64,000 bases of DNA, taken from positions 3,233,001-3,297,000 of the forward strand of contig NZ_CP011567.1 in the NCBI RefSeq assembly GCF_001655615.1, written 5' to 3'. This document shows positions 1 through 9,111 of the stretch, one piece after another. The stretch comes from Pseudomonas sp. GR 6-02. Its GTDB lineage: Bacteria; Pseudomonadota; Gammaproteobacteria; Pseudomonadales; Pseudomonadaceae. The notes under the pieces are model-generated. The model saw only the letters and a list, made by a program, of their open reading frames with translations, had not been told where the DNA came from and did no database searches. The translations under genes and the position numbers were made by a program. Each line of letters starts with the position of its first letter. The stretch's first letter is position 1.

Positions 1-2
1 CC

Positions 3-1349
3 GCATCGGCTTTCATCTGTACGGGGCAAGCGGCAGAAAAGGATCCTGCGTTGCTCGGTACCCAATTGACCCCACTGGGAGGCGAGGTCGCGGCGAGCGC
101 CGATGGTGTCATTCCGGCCTGGACGCCACCAGGCCCACAGGGTGCCAGCTGGAGTCATGGCCAAGTGCGCGGGCAGCAATGGAAGTTCAAGGACGACAAA
201 CCGCTGTTCAGAATCGATTCGGGCAACGTCGCGAAATACGCCAGCAAGCTTTCGCCTGGCCAGGTGGAAATGTTCAAAAAGATTCCGGGTTACCGGATGG
301 ATGTGTACCCGACGCGTCGCAGTTGTGGCGTACCCGATTTCGTTGCAGAAAACACCAAAAAGAACGTCGGTTTCGCCAAACTCGACGGCGATGGCCTGGC
401 GCTGCAGGAAGCCTACGTGCCCGGTATTCCGTTTCCGTTTCCGACCTCGGGTGCCGAGGTCATGTGGAACATGAAAATGCGCTACCGCGGCGTCGGCTTC
501 GATATGTCGAAAACCGTTTCCGGGATTTCGCCACGCAAGGGCAGTGAAGACTGGCTGCGAACCTCCACCGACTGGTTCATGTACACGCCATGGGGAGTGA
601 AGGGCAGTGCGCTGTTTTCCTCATTCGATCGCCTCGAAGTCGCGACCTACTTCAGCTACTCCGACCCCGCAGCCCTTGCCGGGCAGGCCGGGGTGGTGAC
701 TACCAAGGCTGGCGAGCAAGCCACCACGTTCTACTACTTCCCGGGCCAGCGCCGCGTACGTCGCATGCCGGCGTATTCCTACGATGCGCCGCAAATCGGT
801 CTCGATAACCAGTACACCATCGATGAGTCCAATGTGTTCTTCGGCCCGATGGATCGCTTCGACTGGAAGCTGGTCGGCAAGCAGGAAATGCTCGTGCCCT
901 ACAACTCGTTCGGTGCCTACGACAACTCGGCGAAGATCGAGGATGTGGCCAAGCGCGACTTCATCGCCCCCGAATCGCGCCGCTATGAAATGCACCGTGT
1001 CTGGGTGGTCGAGGCCACCGTACGCCAGGGCATGCGCCATCAGGCGCCGAAGCGCCTGTTCTACATCGACGAAGACAGCTGGAACGCGCTGATGGCGGTG
1101 GATTACGACAAGCAAGGGCAAATCTGGAAAGTCCGCGAGGGTTACACGATCCCGGTCTACGAGACTGGCACCTGCGATATGGAAGCCCAGGCGCAATACA
1201 ACCTCGTTGATGGTCGCTACCTGTACGACATGACATCAATTGGTACCGGCAAGAACGACCATCGCTGGCTGACCGATAGCGCCAACAACCCTCGTCTGAA
1301 ACGCGACTTCTACACCTCAGACAATCTGCGCGCCACCAGCGAACGCTAA
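3..1349 (+). CDS. DUF1329 family envelope protein (5' end cut by window edge)
   Basis: The frame is open from the first bases of the window, so the true start and the beginning of the signal peptide lie upstream; the first visible residues (ASAFICTGQAAEKD) look like the end of an export signal. The block LTPLGGEVAASADGVIPAW is the hallmark N-terminus of DUF1329 proteins, which are periplasmic or outer-membrane-associated and resemble LolB/LppX lipid-binding folds. It is followed 21 bases later by a DUF1302 gene, then an MMPL transporter and a YCF48-like gene, the usual partners of this family. The role is inferred to be moving a hydrophobic compound across the envelope. The substrate is unknown. 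Confidence 0.9.
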   Translation, partial: ASAFICTGQAAEKDPALLGTQLTPLGGEVAASADGVIPAWTPPGPQGASWSHGQVRGQQWKFKDDKPLFRIDSGNVAKYASKLSPGQVEMFKKIPGYRMDVYPTRRSCGVPDFVAENTKKNVGFAKLDGDGLALQEAYVPGIPFPFPTSGAEVMWNMKMRYRGVGFDMSKTVSGISPRKGSEDWLRTSTDWFMYTPWGVKGSALFSSFDRLEVATYFSYSDPAALAGQAGVVTTKAGEQATTFYYFPGQRRVRRMPAYSYDAPQIGLDNQYTIDESNVFFGPMDRFDWKLVGKQEMLVPYNSFGAYDNSAKIEDVAKRDFIAPESRRYEMHRVWVVEATVRQGMRHQAPKRLFYIDEDSWNALMAVDYDKQGQIWKVREGYTIPVYETGTCDMEAQAQYNLVDGRYLYDMTSIGTGKNDHRWLTDSANNPRLKRDFYTSDNLRATSER

Positions 1350-1370
1350 CAGCAGTTTCCGGGAACAGAC

Positions 1371-3017
1371 ATGAAAAAAATAATCAGTAAAACCTCAGGT
1401 CTTGTCATCGCGTGTGCAACCCCATTTGCCATGGCGTTCACCTTTGAAACCGAAAACATTCACGGCTCATTTGATTCCACCCTCGCCGTGGGCATGGGGC
1501 TGCGCACCGAGTCTCGCGGCTGCAACCTCATCACCAGTGGGGCCAGCGGGCACAACCCTCCCAGCGGTTGTCTGTCGCCCAGCGCCAATATCGGTGATCA
1601 GGGCGACCTGAACTACGACAGGGGTGACTTGTTCACCAACTACATCAAGGGCACCCATGAATTGGTGCTGAAGTTTCCCGAAGACTACACGTTCATGGCG
1701 CGCGGTAGCTGGATCCGTGATTTTGCGGCGACCGACACCAGCGGCGCGTTGTCGGCCAACCGGCCAGAAGGCGTCGGCAACGACGGCCTCACCAGCGATG
1801 CTCGGGATGATCTGGAGTTCAAGGCTCGCCTGCTCGATCTGTGGGTGAGCAAGAGCTTCGATGTCGGTGACCAGCGTGTCCGCGCTCGTCTGGGCAATCA
1901 GGTAATCAACTGGGGCGAGAGCTTGTTCGCTGCCGGCGGCATCAACAATACCAACGCTTACGATGTCATGGCGTTGTCGCGACCCGGCACCCAGCTCAAG
2001 GAAGCCCTGCTGCCGGCGCCGATGTTGAGCCTCGCGTCCGGGCTCGGTTCCGGCGTAAACATCGAGGCGTATTGGCAATTCAACTGGAACAAAAGCGAGT
2101 TACCACCCGTGGGCAGTTACTGGTCCACCACCCACGCGCTGGGCGAGGGCAGGGGCGCCTACGGTTACGACGAAAAAGACGCACGCAACGGCGGCCAATG
2201 GGGTGTTTCGCTGCGCTGGCAGCCAGACAACACCGATCTCAACCTTGGCCTGTATGTGATGCGTTATCACGACAAGCTGCCGTCACTGACGATGCAGGTG
2301 CTGGACCCGGAAACCTTCGCCCTGGCGCAAACATGGGAGTACCCGGAAGACCGCATGATGTACGGCATCAGCGCCAATATGCCGATCGGCGACTGGGCGG
2401 TGGGCACAGAACTGTCATACCGTCCCAAAGACGCGGTACCGCTCAACCCCGTAATCGACGCCTGTGCCAGCAACGGTGGCAAATGCTGGAAAGACGAAAA
2501 GAAACTGCAATGGCACCTGACCGGCATCTACAGCATGACGCCGTCCAACTCGCCGACATTGCTCGACTTCACCGGTGCCAGCACCGGCACGCTGTTGAGC
2601 GAACTGGTGGTCGTGAAATACCCGGGCCTGCATAACGACTACGCCGGCGAACCGATTGCCGCCGGCCTCAATACCTGGCAACTGGATCCGGCCATCCCGC
2701 CGAGCGCCAAGGGCAACAAAACCTCTTCCGGGATCAGCCTCGATTTCAGCCTGACGTATGACAACACGCTGATTCCTGGCTGGCAGGTCACGCCGGGGGT
2801 GTTCTATTCGCGATCAATCAAGGGACGCACACCCAATCTGTCGGCGACGTTCACCGAAGATGCCAGCAGCATGAACCTGTACCTCAACTTCGTGCGCAAT
2901 CCGGCGAGCTGGCAGATCTCTGCCAACTACGCGAAGTTCATGGGCGGCAAGACCCCTTACGATCAACTGCTGCGTGATCGTGATTACGTCGGTCTTGTGG
3001 TTTCCCGAACCCTGTGA
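1371..3017 (+). CDS. DUF1302 family outer-membrane protein
   Basis: The 548-residue protein starts with a signal peptide (MKKIISKTSGLVIACATPFA, cleavage near AMA). The body is rich in alternating aromatic and polar residues (for example YWQFNWNKSELPPVGSYW) and ends in VGLVVSRTL, as expected for a beta-barrel or porin-like outer-membrane protein. DUF1302 proteins are regularly encoded beside DUF1329 and RND/MMPL genes in Pseudomonas and in steroid- or lipid-degrading bacteria. Its stop overlaps the region where the MMPL gene begins, so the genes are almost certainly cotranscribed. Inferred role: outer-membrane passage for a hydrophobic substrate. Confidence 0.88.
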   Translation: MKKIISKTSGLVIACATPFAMAFTFETENIHGSFDSTLAVGMGLRTESRGCNLITSGASGHNPPSGCLSPSANIGDQGDLNYDRGDLFTNYIKGTHELVLKFPEDYTFMARGSWIRDFAATDTSGALSANRPEGVGNDGLTSDARDDLEFKARLLDLWVSKSFDVGDQRVRARLGNQVINWGESLFAAGGINNTNAYDVMALSRPGTQLKEALLPAPMLSLASGLGSGVNIEAYWQFNWNKSELPPVGSYWSTTHALGEGRGAYGYDEKDARNGGQWGVSLRWQPDNTDLNLGLYVMRYHDKLPSLTMQVLDPETFALAQTWEYPEDRMMYGISANMPIGDWAVGTELSYRPKDAVPLNPVIDACASNGGKCWKDEKKLQWHLTGIYSMTPSNSPTLLDFTGASTGTLLSELVVVKYPGLHNDYAGEPIAAGLNTWQLDPAIPPSAKGNKTSSGISLDFSLTYDNTLIPGWQVTPGVFYSRSIKGRTPNLSATFTEDASSMNLYLNFVRNPASWQISANYAKFMGGKTPYDQLLRDRDYVGLVVSRTL

Positions 3018-3025
3018 GGCGCGCC

Positions 3026-5428
3026 GTGAATAGTTCGCTGAAAATGACAGAAACCAAAGTGCGCGGCGTGTTGCCGCGCATCGAGCAGTGGTTGTTTACC
3101 CATCGCCTGTTGACGCTGTTGAGCCTGGCCGTGTTCACCGTGGGCATGGCCTGGTTTGCGGTGCAGTTGCGCATGGAAGCCGGGTTTGAGAAACAGCTGC
3201 CCATCGGCCATGAGTACATCGAAACCTTCGAGACATATCGCAATGATCTACTAGGTGCAAACCGGCTCACGGTAGTGGTCAAGGCTCGGAGTGGCACGAT
3301 CTGGAGCAGAGCAGGGCTCAAACGTCTTTATGATGTAACCCAGGCCCTGATTTTCCTGCCCAACGTCTCGCGCAGCAGCGTGCGTTCATTATGGACGCCC
3401 AACGCGTTCGTCAACGAAATCACCGAGGAGGGCTTTCGTGCCGATCCATTGGTGCCGGGCACGGTGACGCCTGAGAGTCTCGATGAGGCGAGCATTGCAA
3501 TGATCGCCGACTCGACGGCGCAGGGCGGCTTTATCGGAACACTGGTGGCTCGCGATCAGGGCAGCGCGATGATCACCGTGGATCTCAACGAATTCGATGC
3601 TGACGGCCAACGCCTCGACTACGTGGCGTACAACCGGGTCCTGGAGCAAAAAATTCGCAGTCAGTTTGAAGACAAAGACTTCGAGCTCCAGATCATCGGT
3701 TTCGCCAAGCAGATCGGTGACATTGCCGAAGGTGCCTCGGCGGTTCTGGAGTTCTGCCTGCTGGCGCTACTGCTGACGGCTGCTGCGGTGTACTGGTATT
3801 GCCATTCGCTGCGTTTCACGTTGCTGGCGGTGGGCTGTTCGCTGGTGTCGTTGATCTGGCAGTTTGGCTCCCTGCGTTTGCTCGGCTACGGACTTGATCC
3901 ACTGGCGGTCTTGGTGCCTTTTCTGGTGTTTGCCATTGGCGTGTCCCATGGCGTTCAGCAGATCAATTTCATCATCCGTGAAATCGCCTGCGGCAAGTCG
4001 GTGGAGGGTGCGGCACGGGCCAGTTTCAGCGGGTTGCTGATCCCAGGCACGCTGGCTTTGGTGACCGCATTCGTGTCGTTCGTGACGTTGTTGCTGATCC
4101 CGATTCCCATGGTTCGGGAGCTGGCCATCACCGCTTCGCTCGGGGTGGCGTTCAAGATCATCACCAATCTGGTGATGCTGCCGGTGGTGGCGTCGATGCT
4201 GCGAGTCGACTCGGGCTACGCCGCGGCCGAAGAAATTTCCCGCCAGCGTCGTGCCCGTTGGTTGCACGGTTTTGCCCGATTGACCGAATGGCACAACGTG
4301 CGCTGGGTGCTGGGCATGGCCGTGCTGATCTTTGTCACGGCGGCCTGGCAGAGCCATGATCGGGTTGTCGGCTCCTTGCAAGCCGGTGCACCGGAGTTGC
4401 GCGAGGACGCACGCTTTAATCGCGATGCGGTCTCCATCGCCAGCAACTATGACATCGGCCTGGATTGGCTCAGCGTGGTCTTCGAGGCCAAAGTCGACGC
4501 AGGGACGAACGCCTGCGAAGACGTCGCCCTCGGCCAGTACCAGGATCGCTTTGTCTGGGCGATGCAGGGCGTGCCAGGGGTGGTGTCGGTCACCTCGTTC
4601 TCCAACAGTCTGCGACAGTTCAACGAGGGCTATAACGAGGGCAACCCGAAAATGAACGCGGTACCCATCGACCCGACCAACTACTCATCGATGGCCGCCG
4701 AGGTGGCTCGCGTGCCAGGAATGATGCGTCCCGATTGCAGCATGACGGCGGTGCATCTGTTTCTCGCCGATCACAAGGCGACGACCATTCACCGAGTGAT
4801 CGCCGCCGCCAAGGCATTTCGTACTCAGTTCACTCAGGATGGGGTGAGCGTACGCCTGGCTTCCGGCAATGCCGGGGTGATCGCTGCGATCAACGAAGAG
4901 GTGGAACGCAGCGAGCTGCCGATGATGCTTTACGTCTATGCCGCGATCGCTCTGCTGGTGTTTATCGTCTACCGCGACTGGCGCGCCGTGCTGGTGTGCT
5001 GCCTGCCGCTGACACTCGGCACCTTCATCGGCTACTGGTTCATGAAGGAGCTGCAAATCGGCCTGACCATCGCCACCTTGCCGGTAATGGTACTGGCCGT
5101 CGGCATCGGCGTGGATTACGCCTTCTACATCTACAACCGTCTGCAACTGCACCAAGCTCTCGGGCAGCCGATCACCAAGGCCGTCGAGCACGCCTTGCTG
5201 GAGGTGGGTGTGGCAACGATTTTTACCGCCATCACGCTGGCAGTGGGCGTGGCCACCTGGGCGTTTTCCGATCTCAAGTTCCAGGCCGACATGGGCAAGC
5301 TGTTGGCCTTCATGTTCCTGGTCAACATGGTCATGGCCATGACCGTGCTGCCTGCATTCGCCGTGTGGCTGGAACGGACATTCCCACGGCGGCGCCCGGT
5401 GCGCCTGATCGGCTCACTGGTGCATTGA
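3026..5428 (+). CDS. RND/MMPL family transporter
   Basis: This is an inner-membrane transporter of about 800 residues with the two-fold MMPL/RND layout: one N-terminal helix (LLTLLSLAVFTVGMAWF), a periplasmic domain, a helix bundle around residues 240-400, a second periplasmic domain, and a second bundle at about 630-770 containing GIGVDYAFYIYNRL. The sterol-sensing-like helices argue for a lipid or hydrophobic cargo. GTG at 3026 is preferred because GAGG sits six bases upstream; GTG 3014 and ATG 3044 are alternatives. It sits in the same operon as DUF1329, DUF1302 and YCF48-like genes. The substrate cannot be read from sequence. Confidence 0.88.
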   Translation: MNSSLKMTETKVRGVLPRIEQWLFTHRLLTLLSLAVFTVGMAWFAVQLRMEAGFEKQLPIGHEYIETFETYRNDLLGANRLTVVVKARSGTIWSRAGLKRLYDVTQALIFLPNVSRSSVRSLWTPNAFVNEITEEGFRADPLVPGTVTPESLDEASIAMIADSTAQGGFIGTLVARDQGSAMITVDLNEFDADGQRLDYVAYNRVLEQKIRSQFEDKDFELQIIGFAKQIGDIAEGASAVLEFCLLALLLTAAAVYWYCHSLRFTLLAVGCSLVSLIWQFGSLRLLGYGLDPLAVLVPFLVFAIGVSHGVQQINFIIREIACGKSVEGAARASFSGLLIPGTLALVTAFVSFVTLLLIPIPMVRELAITASLGVAFKIITNLVMLPVVASMLRVDSGYAAAEEISRQRRARWLHGFARLTEWHNVRWVLGMAVLIFVTAAWQSHDRVVGSLQAGAPELREDARFNRDAVSIASNYDIGLDWLSVVFEAKVDAGTNACEDVALGQYQDRFVWAMQGVPGVVSVTSFSNSLRQFNEGYNEGNPKMNAVPIDPTNYSSMAAEVARVPGMMRPDCSMTAVHLFLADHKATTIHRVIAAAKAFRTQFTQDGVSVRLASGNAGVIAAINEEVERSELPMMLYVYAAIALLVFIVYRDWRAVLVCCLPLTLGTFIGYWFMKELQIGLTIATLPVMVLAVGIGVDYAFYIYNRLQLHQALGQPITKAVEHALLEVGVATIFTAITLAVGVATWAFSDLKFQADMGKLLAFMFLVNMVMAMTVLPAFAVWLERTFPRRRPVRLIGSLVH

Positions 5429-5438
5429 GGAGACCCCG

Positions 5439-6383
5439 ATGCGAAACCTGATTCCTTTGATTGTTCTTATGTTGCCGGCATTGCTACAGGCTTCTCCCTT
5501 GCCGGCCGTACCCGCGACGCAAACCGCCAACGCCAGTGCCGCCACGCTGTTGAGCGCTTCCTGGGCCGGGGAGCGAACCGTTGCCGTCGGCGATCACGGC
5601 ATGGTGTTGTTGTCGGATGACCACGGGCAGCGCTTTCGTCAGGCGACTTCCGTACCGTTGTCCACTCCGTTGACCGGTGTTTCCTTTGCCGATTCCAAAC
5701 AGGGTTGGGCCGTCGGCCACTGGGGAGCAATTCTCGCCACTAGCGATGGCGGTGATGTCTGGCAGGTTCAACGATTATCCAGTGCAGAAGACCGGCCATT
5801 GTTTGCCGTGCACTTCTTCAACCCGACGCAAGGCGTCGCAGTGGGGCTGTGGTCGCTGGTGCTGACAACCGATGACGGCGGCAAGACCTGGATCGATCAG
5901 AAAATCGACGCGCCACCCGGATCGAGTCGTGCCGACCTGAATCTGATGGGACTGTTTGCCGATGAAAAAGGGCGCTTGTATGCCACCGCAGAGCGCGGCC
6001 AATTGTTGCGCTCCGACGATCAGGGCAAGCACTGGCGCTACCTGGATACCGGCTACAGCGGCACGTTGTGGACGGGGGCTGTCCTGAGTGACGGCTCGCT
6101 GCTGGTGGGCGGACAACGCGGCACGCTGCTGCATGGTTCCGCAGACGGCTCGAGCTGGCAGCGCGTGCCGCTGCAAAGCAAAAGTTCAGTCACAGCCATC
6201 GATGTCTCAGAGCGAAAAGTCATCGCGGTGGGACTCGACGGTTTGATTGTGCGCAGTGACGACGGTGGACAGAGTTTTCACGAGCAACCCAGCGGCGACG
6301 GTGTTTCGCTCACGGCGTCGCTGCTGAACAGTGACGGCTCACCGATTCTGTTTTCACGACGAGGCGTCGTCCCTCAGCACTGA
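5439..6383 (+). CDS. YCF48-related beta-propeller protein, exported
   Basis: The 314-residue protein has a clear signal peptide (MRNLIPLIVLMLPALLQAS). It contains repeated sialidase/Asp-box-like turns (SDDHGQRF, TSDGGDVW, TTDDGGKTW, RSDDQGKHW, RSDDGGQSF), each preceded by hydrophobic strands such as AVGHWGAIL. This is the YCF48/HCF136-like propeller fold that accompanies DUF1302/DUF1329/MMPL operons. GAGGAG lies six bases before the ATG. It is the last gene of the envelope module and is followed by an inverted repeat. Probable role: a periplasmic assembly or stability factor for the transport complex, inferred from context only. Confidence 0.87.
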   Translation: MRNLIPLIVLMLPALLQASPLPAVPATQTANASAATLLSASWAGERTVAVGDHGMVLLSDDHGQRFRQATSVPLSTPLTGVSFADSKQGWAVGHWGAILATSDGGDVWQVQRLSSAEDRPLFAVHFFNPTQGVAVGLWSLVLTTDDGGKTWIDQKIDAPPGSSRADLNLMGLFADEKGRLYATAERGQLLRSDDQGKHWRYLDTGYSGTLWTGAVLSDGSLLVGGQRGTLLHGSADGSSWQRVPLQSKSSVTAIDVSERKVIAVGLDGLIVRSDDGGQSFHEQPSGDGVSLTASLLNSDGSPILFSRRGVVPQH

Positions 6384-6393
6384 TGCCGCTGCG

Positions 6394-6430
6394 ATGTCGG
6401 GAGGCTAGCGCGATGCCCGTTTCCCGACAT
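6394..6430 (+). terminator. Candidate terminator after the envelope module
   Basis: A perfect 9-bp inverted repeat (ATGTCGGGA / TCCCGACAT) with a 19-base loop starts 11 bases after the YCF48-like stop codon. It is followed by a T-containing stretch rather than a strong T-run, so it may be a weak terminator. It separates the transport genes from the acyl-CoA dehydrogenase operon. Confidence 0.5.
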
Positions 6431-6516
6431 TTGGCTTGGTCATTTTCTAAAACTTCCTGCTGATTTTCGGCCGGTTCCCCCGTGCCTGAAAGCGTTTTTT
6501 CACGCGCAAAATAATA

Positions 6517-6536
6517 AACATAACAGATGTTGCGTT
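6517..6536. promoter_or_regulatory. Palindromic operator candidate upstream of acyl-CoA dehydrogenase
   Basis: The sequence AACATAACAGATGTTGCGTT is an imperfect 10+10 palindrome (7 of 10 paired). It resembles the sites at 18611-18630 and 20857-20876, which precede the second amine oxidase gene and the dioxygenase gene. It lies about 90 bases before the start codon at 6629. The likely binder is the TetR protein encoded at 18780-19442, an inference from the shared sites and location. Confidence 0.5.
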
Positions 6537-6628
6537 AAATAATTTTGCTTGTTAGAGTCGATCTCAAATAACAAGACGCAGAACGTTGCAAAGCGCAACG
6601 GCCTGCCATTCTCGATGGAGGTACTCTG

Positions 6629-7912
6629 ATGATCTCGCTCAAATCGACGCTTACCCTGCCAGCTGCCGGGCTCTCCGGCTTCGAAACACCGCTGACAGAA
6701 GAGGAGGCTGCGATTCAGGCCTCCGTCCACCGCTTCGCCAAAGAGGTGTTGCGCCCCTTGGGGCGTGAGCTGGACCGCATGACACCGGAAGAGGTGATTG
6801 CCCCAGGCTCGCCTTACTATTCGATGTTCAGCGAGTTCGCCAAGTTGGGTCTTGATCCGGCGCTGTTGGCACAGTTGCCACCGGATATGGCGATACGGAT
6901 CGAATCACTGATCGGCGAAGAACTCGGTTGGGGCGATGCCGGCCTGGCAGTTTCCCTTGGCTGTGCTGACTTCCCGCTGCAAATGGCCGTCGCCGCCGGC
7001 AATACCGAATTGGCCGAGCTCTGCCAGGGCCGGATCGGTTGCTGGATGGCCACCCAACCCGATCGTGGTAGCGACAACCAGATCTTCGATATGGCGCGTG
7101 ACTGGCCGGCAGGAAAGCCTGGAAATATCGGCAACCTGACCGCCAAAGTGGTCGGCGATGAAATCATCCTCAACGGTCAAAGCTCGGCGTGGGTATCCAA
7201 CGGAGCCGTCGCGCAGGTCGCGCTGGGTATGATCTGCGCCGATTACGGTGACGGTTTCTACGATGCCAACGGTCGGCCGCATGGTATTGCGGTGATCATT
7301 CCGCTTGATCTCAAAGGCGTGTCTAAAGGCAAGCCGCTGGACAAGATCGGTCAGCGTTCCCTGCCACAAGGCGAAATCTACTTCGACAGCGTGCGAGTGC
7401 CCCGGCGCTTTGCAATCGCCGAGCGCGAAAACTACTACGGCGCCGTCAGCTCTTCCTGGTCGTTTGCCGGCACGCACATGAGCCAGGTGTTCACCGGCGT
7501 CGCGCGCGCCGCATTCGAGATGGCGTTGCAGTACTGCCATGAACGCCGCCAGGGCGGTCATCAGTTGATCGACCACCAGATGACCCGCCTGCGTCTGGGC
7601 GAAATGCTGCGCCGTGTCGAGGCCGCCCGCGCTGTCGCCCGACGTTCGCTGAGCTTCGCGCGTCTGTCGCCGCAAACCCATCCCTACGCCACAGCTGCTG
7701 CCAAGGTCACGGTGACCGAAGAGGCGATGGCCGTTGTGCAAGAAGCCTTCCGCCTGTTCGGTGGCAACGGCACCACCCGCGAATACCCGATCGAGAAGCT
7801 ATTGCGCGACACCCAGTCCTCATTGATCGAGGACGGCGAAAACCGTGTCCTGACCATGCGTCTGGGGCTGCTGGCCCAGCAGCTTTATGCCGAAGGCTGG
7901 GCGAACAACTGA
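6629..7912 (+). CDS. Acyl-CoA dehydrogenase family protein
   Basis: The 427-residue flavoprotein has the family's N-terminal helical domain, a middle beta domain (CWMATQPDRGSDNQ, SSAWVSNGAVA) and the C-terminal FAD/active-site region (RLFGGNGTTREYPIEKLLRD, then LIEDGENRV, whose Glu is at the usual catalytic-base position). GGAGG is well placed before the ATG. It introduces an alpha,beta double bond into an acyl-CoA. It leads an operon with a reductase-like protein, an acyl-CoA ligase and a thiolase, which together could shorten or modify an acyl chain. The exact substrate is unknown. Confidence 0.9.
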   Translation: MISLKSTLTLPAAGLSGFETPLTEEEAAIQASVHRFAKEVLRPLGRELDRMTPEEVIAPGSPYYSMFSEFAKLGLDPALLAQLPPDMAIRIESLIGEELGWGDAGLAVSLGCADFPLQMAVAAGNTELAELCQGRIGCWMATQPDRGSDNQIFDMARDWPAGKPGNIGNLTAKVVGDEIILNGQSSAWVSNGAVAQVALGMICADYGDGFYDANGRPHGIAVIIPLDLKGVSKGKPLDKIGQRSLPQGEIYFDSVRVPRRFAIAERENYYGAVSSSWSFAGTHMSQVFTGVARAAFEMALQYCHERRQGGHQLIDHQMTRLRLGEMLRRVEAARAVARRSLSFARLSPQTHPYATAAAKVTVTEEAMAVVQEAFRLFGGNGTTREYPIEKLLRDTQSSLIEDGENRVLTMRLGLLAQQLYAEGWANN

Positions 7913-7967
7913 CCCTGAAGATTCACCCGACATCACTCATCCAATAACAACAATGAGGTACATCCCG

Positions 7968-9101
7968 ATGGCCAAATATCCTGTGGTTGTCTACGGCGCC
8001 AGTGGTTACACCGGCATGCTGATCATGGACTGGTTGATCGACCAGCACATCCCGTTCACCGCCGTGGCGCGCAACGCCGGCCGTGCCCAGGAAATGATGG
8101 CGCAACGCGTTGTCGGCCTGGAGTCGGCGACCTACGAAATCATTGAGTGCCCCCACGAGGTCGAAGCGTTGACTTCGGTGTTCAAAGGCGCGCGCGTGGT
8201 TTGTAACACGGTCGGCCCATTCATCAATTTTGGCCTGACCGCCGTTGAAGCGGCATTGAAGGCCGGCTGTCATTATCTGGATCCTGCCGGTGAGCAAGCG
8301 CACATTCGTGCCTTGCGCGACCAGTTTGGCGAGCTATACCGCCAGGCTGGGCTGCTGCTGTCCCCATCGCTCGCGTACATGTACACCTACGCCGAGATCG
8401 CCGCCGAGCTGGCCCTGGAAACTCCGGGCGTCGATTCGCTGGAAACCGCAACCCTGACCCGTGGGCCACGTACCGGTGCCGCCGGTGTGACCGTTGGTTC
8501 AACGGCCACCATTTTCGAAGGCATGCGCTACCCCGGCGCCTATCTGTGGGAGAAGGCACTGGTGCCATATGCGCCGAATACGAGCTTCAACGTGGTCTGT
8601 CCCGATCTGCTGGAGTCGGTGTTCTGCCTGCCATGGGGCGGCACTTCGTTGCCGGTGTTCTATGAGGAGGATAGCCGGGTGCGCAGTTGCATGTCCTGCG
8701 TTGGTTTCTACGACAACCCGGTGATGAAAATGGTCCACGGCCTGGGTGAGAAGTGGGAAGCCGAGTACAAACACCTGCCGAAAGAGCAGCAGGACGCGGT
8801 GATCAATAGCCTCGTGCAGTCGACCACGCCGAGCATGCCACCGCGCGAGCGCAGCACCTTGCAACGCACCGTCGACTTCGCGATCGGCCGCGGTCAGTTG
8901 ACAGCGGTGCGTGCCACCGTGTACGGCATCACGCCCTACATCGCCACCGGCGCCTTGCACGCGGCAGCCGTGGTCAAGCTGTTGAACAACGATAGCGCCA
9001 AGGTCGGTTTCGCATCGGCCTCGAAAGCCTTCGGTCATCGCTACCTGCTGGGCTTCCTCGAACAGCGTGGCTTGGCTCGCGCAACCGTTACCCAACTGTG
9101 A
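7968..9101 (+). CDS. Saccharopine dehydrogenase-like NAD(P)-binding protein
   Basis: The 378-residue protein begins KYPVVVYGASGYTGM, the Rossmann nucleotide-binding motif of the saccharopine dehydrogenase/trans-acting enoyl reductase superfamily, and continues with the family pattern ARVVCNTVGPFINFG and CHYLDPAGE. The ATG at 7968 is chosen because GAGG lies just upstream and translation from it opens directly with the motif; a longer frame begins at 7887 inside the preceding gene. Members of this family reduce enoyl or imine bonds in lipid or amino acid metabolism. Within a ligase-dehydrogenase-thiolase operon it probably acts on the same acyl intermediate, but the reaction is not determined. 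Confidence 0.78.
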   Translation: MAKYPVVVYGASGYTGMLIMDWLIDQHIPFTAVARNAGRAQEMMAQRVVGLESATYEIIECPHEVEALTSVFKGARVVCNTVGPFINFGLTAVEAALKAGCHYLDPAGEQAHIRALRDQFGELYRQAGLLLSPSLAYMYTYAEIAAELALETPGVDSLETATLTRGPRTGAAGVTVGSTATIFEGMRYPGAYLWEKALVPYAPNTSFNVVCPDLLESVFCLPWGGTSLPVFYEEDSRVRSCMSCVGFYDNPVMKMVHGLGEKWEAEYKHLPKEQQDAVINSLVQSTTPSMPPRERSTLQRTVDFAIGRGQLTAVRATVYGITPYIATGALHAAAVVKLLNNDSAKVGFASASKAFGHRYLLGFLEQRGLARATVTQL

Positions 9102-9111
9102 AGTGACCGAC

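Noticed and set aside
621-1196. 191-codon minus-strand frame opposite the DUF1329 gene
   Set aside because: It lies wholly inside a well-supported gene in GC-rich DNA, where long antisense frames are expected, and has no domain.
3767-4381. 204-codon minus-strand frame opposite the MMPL gene
   Set aside because: His/Gln-rich composition typical of the complement of membrane-protein codons; no ribosome site.
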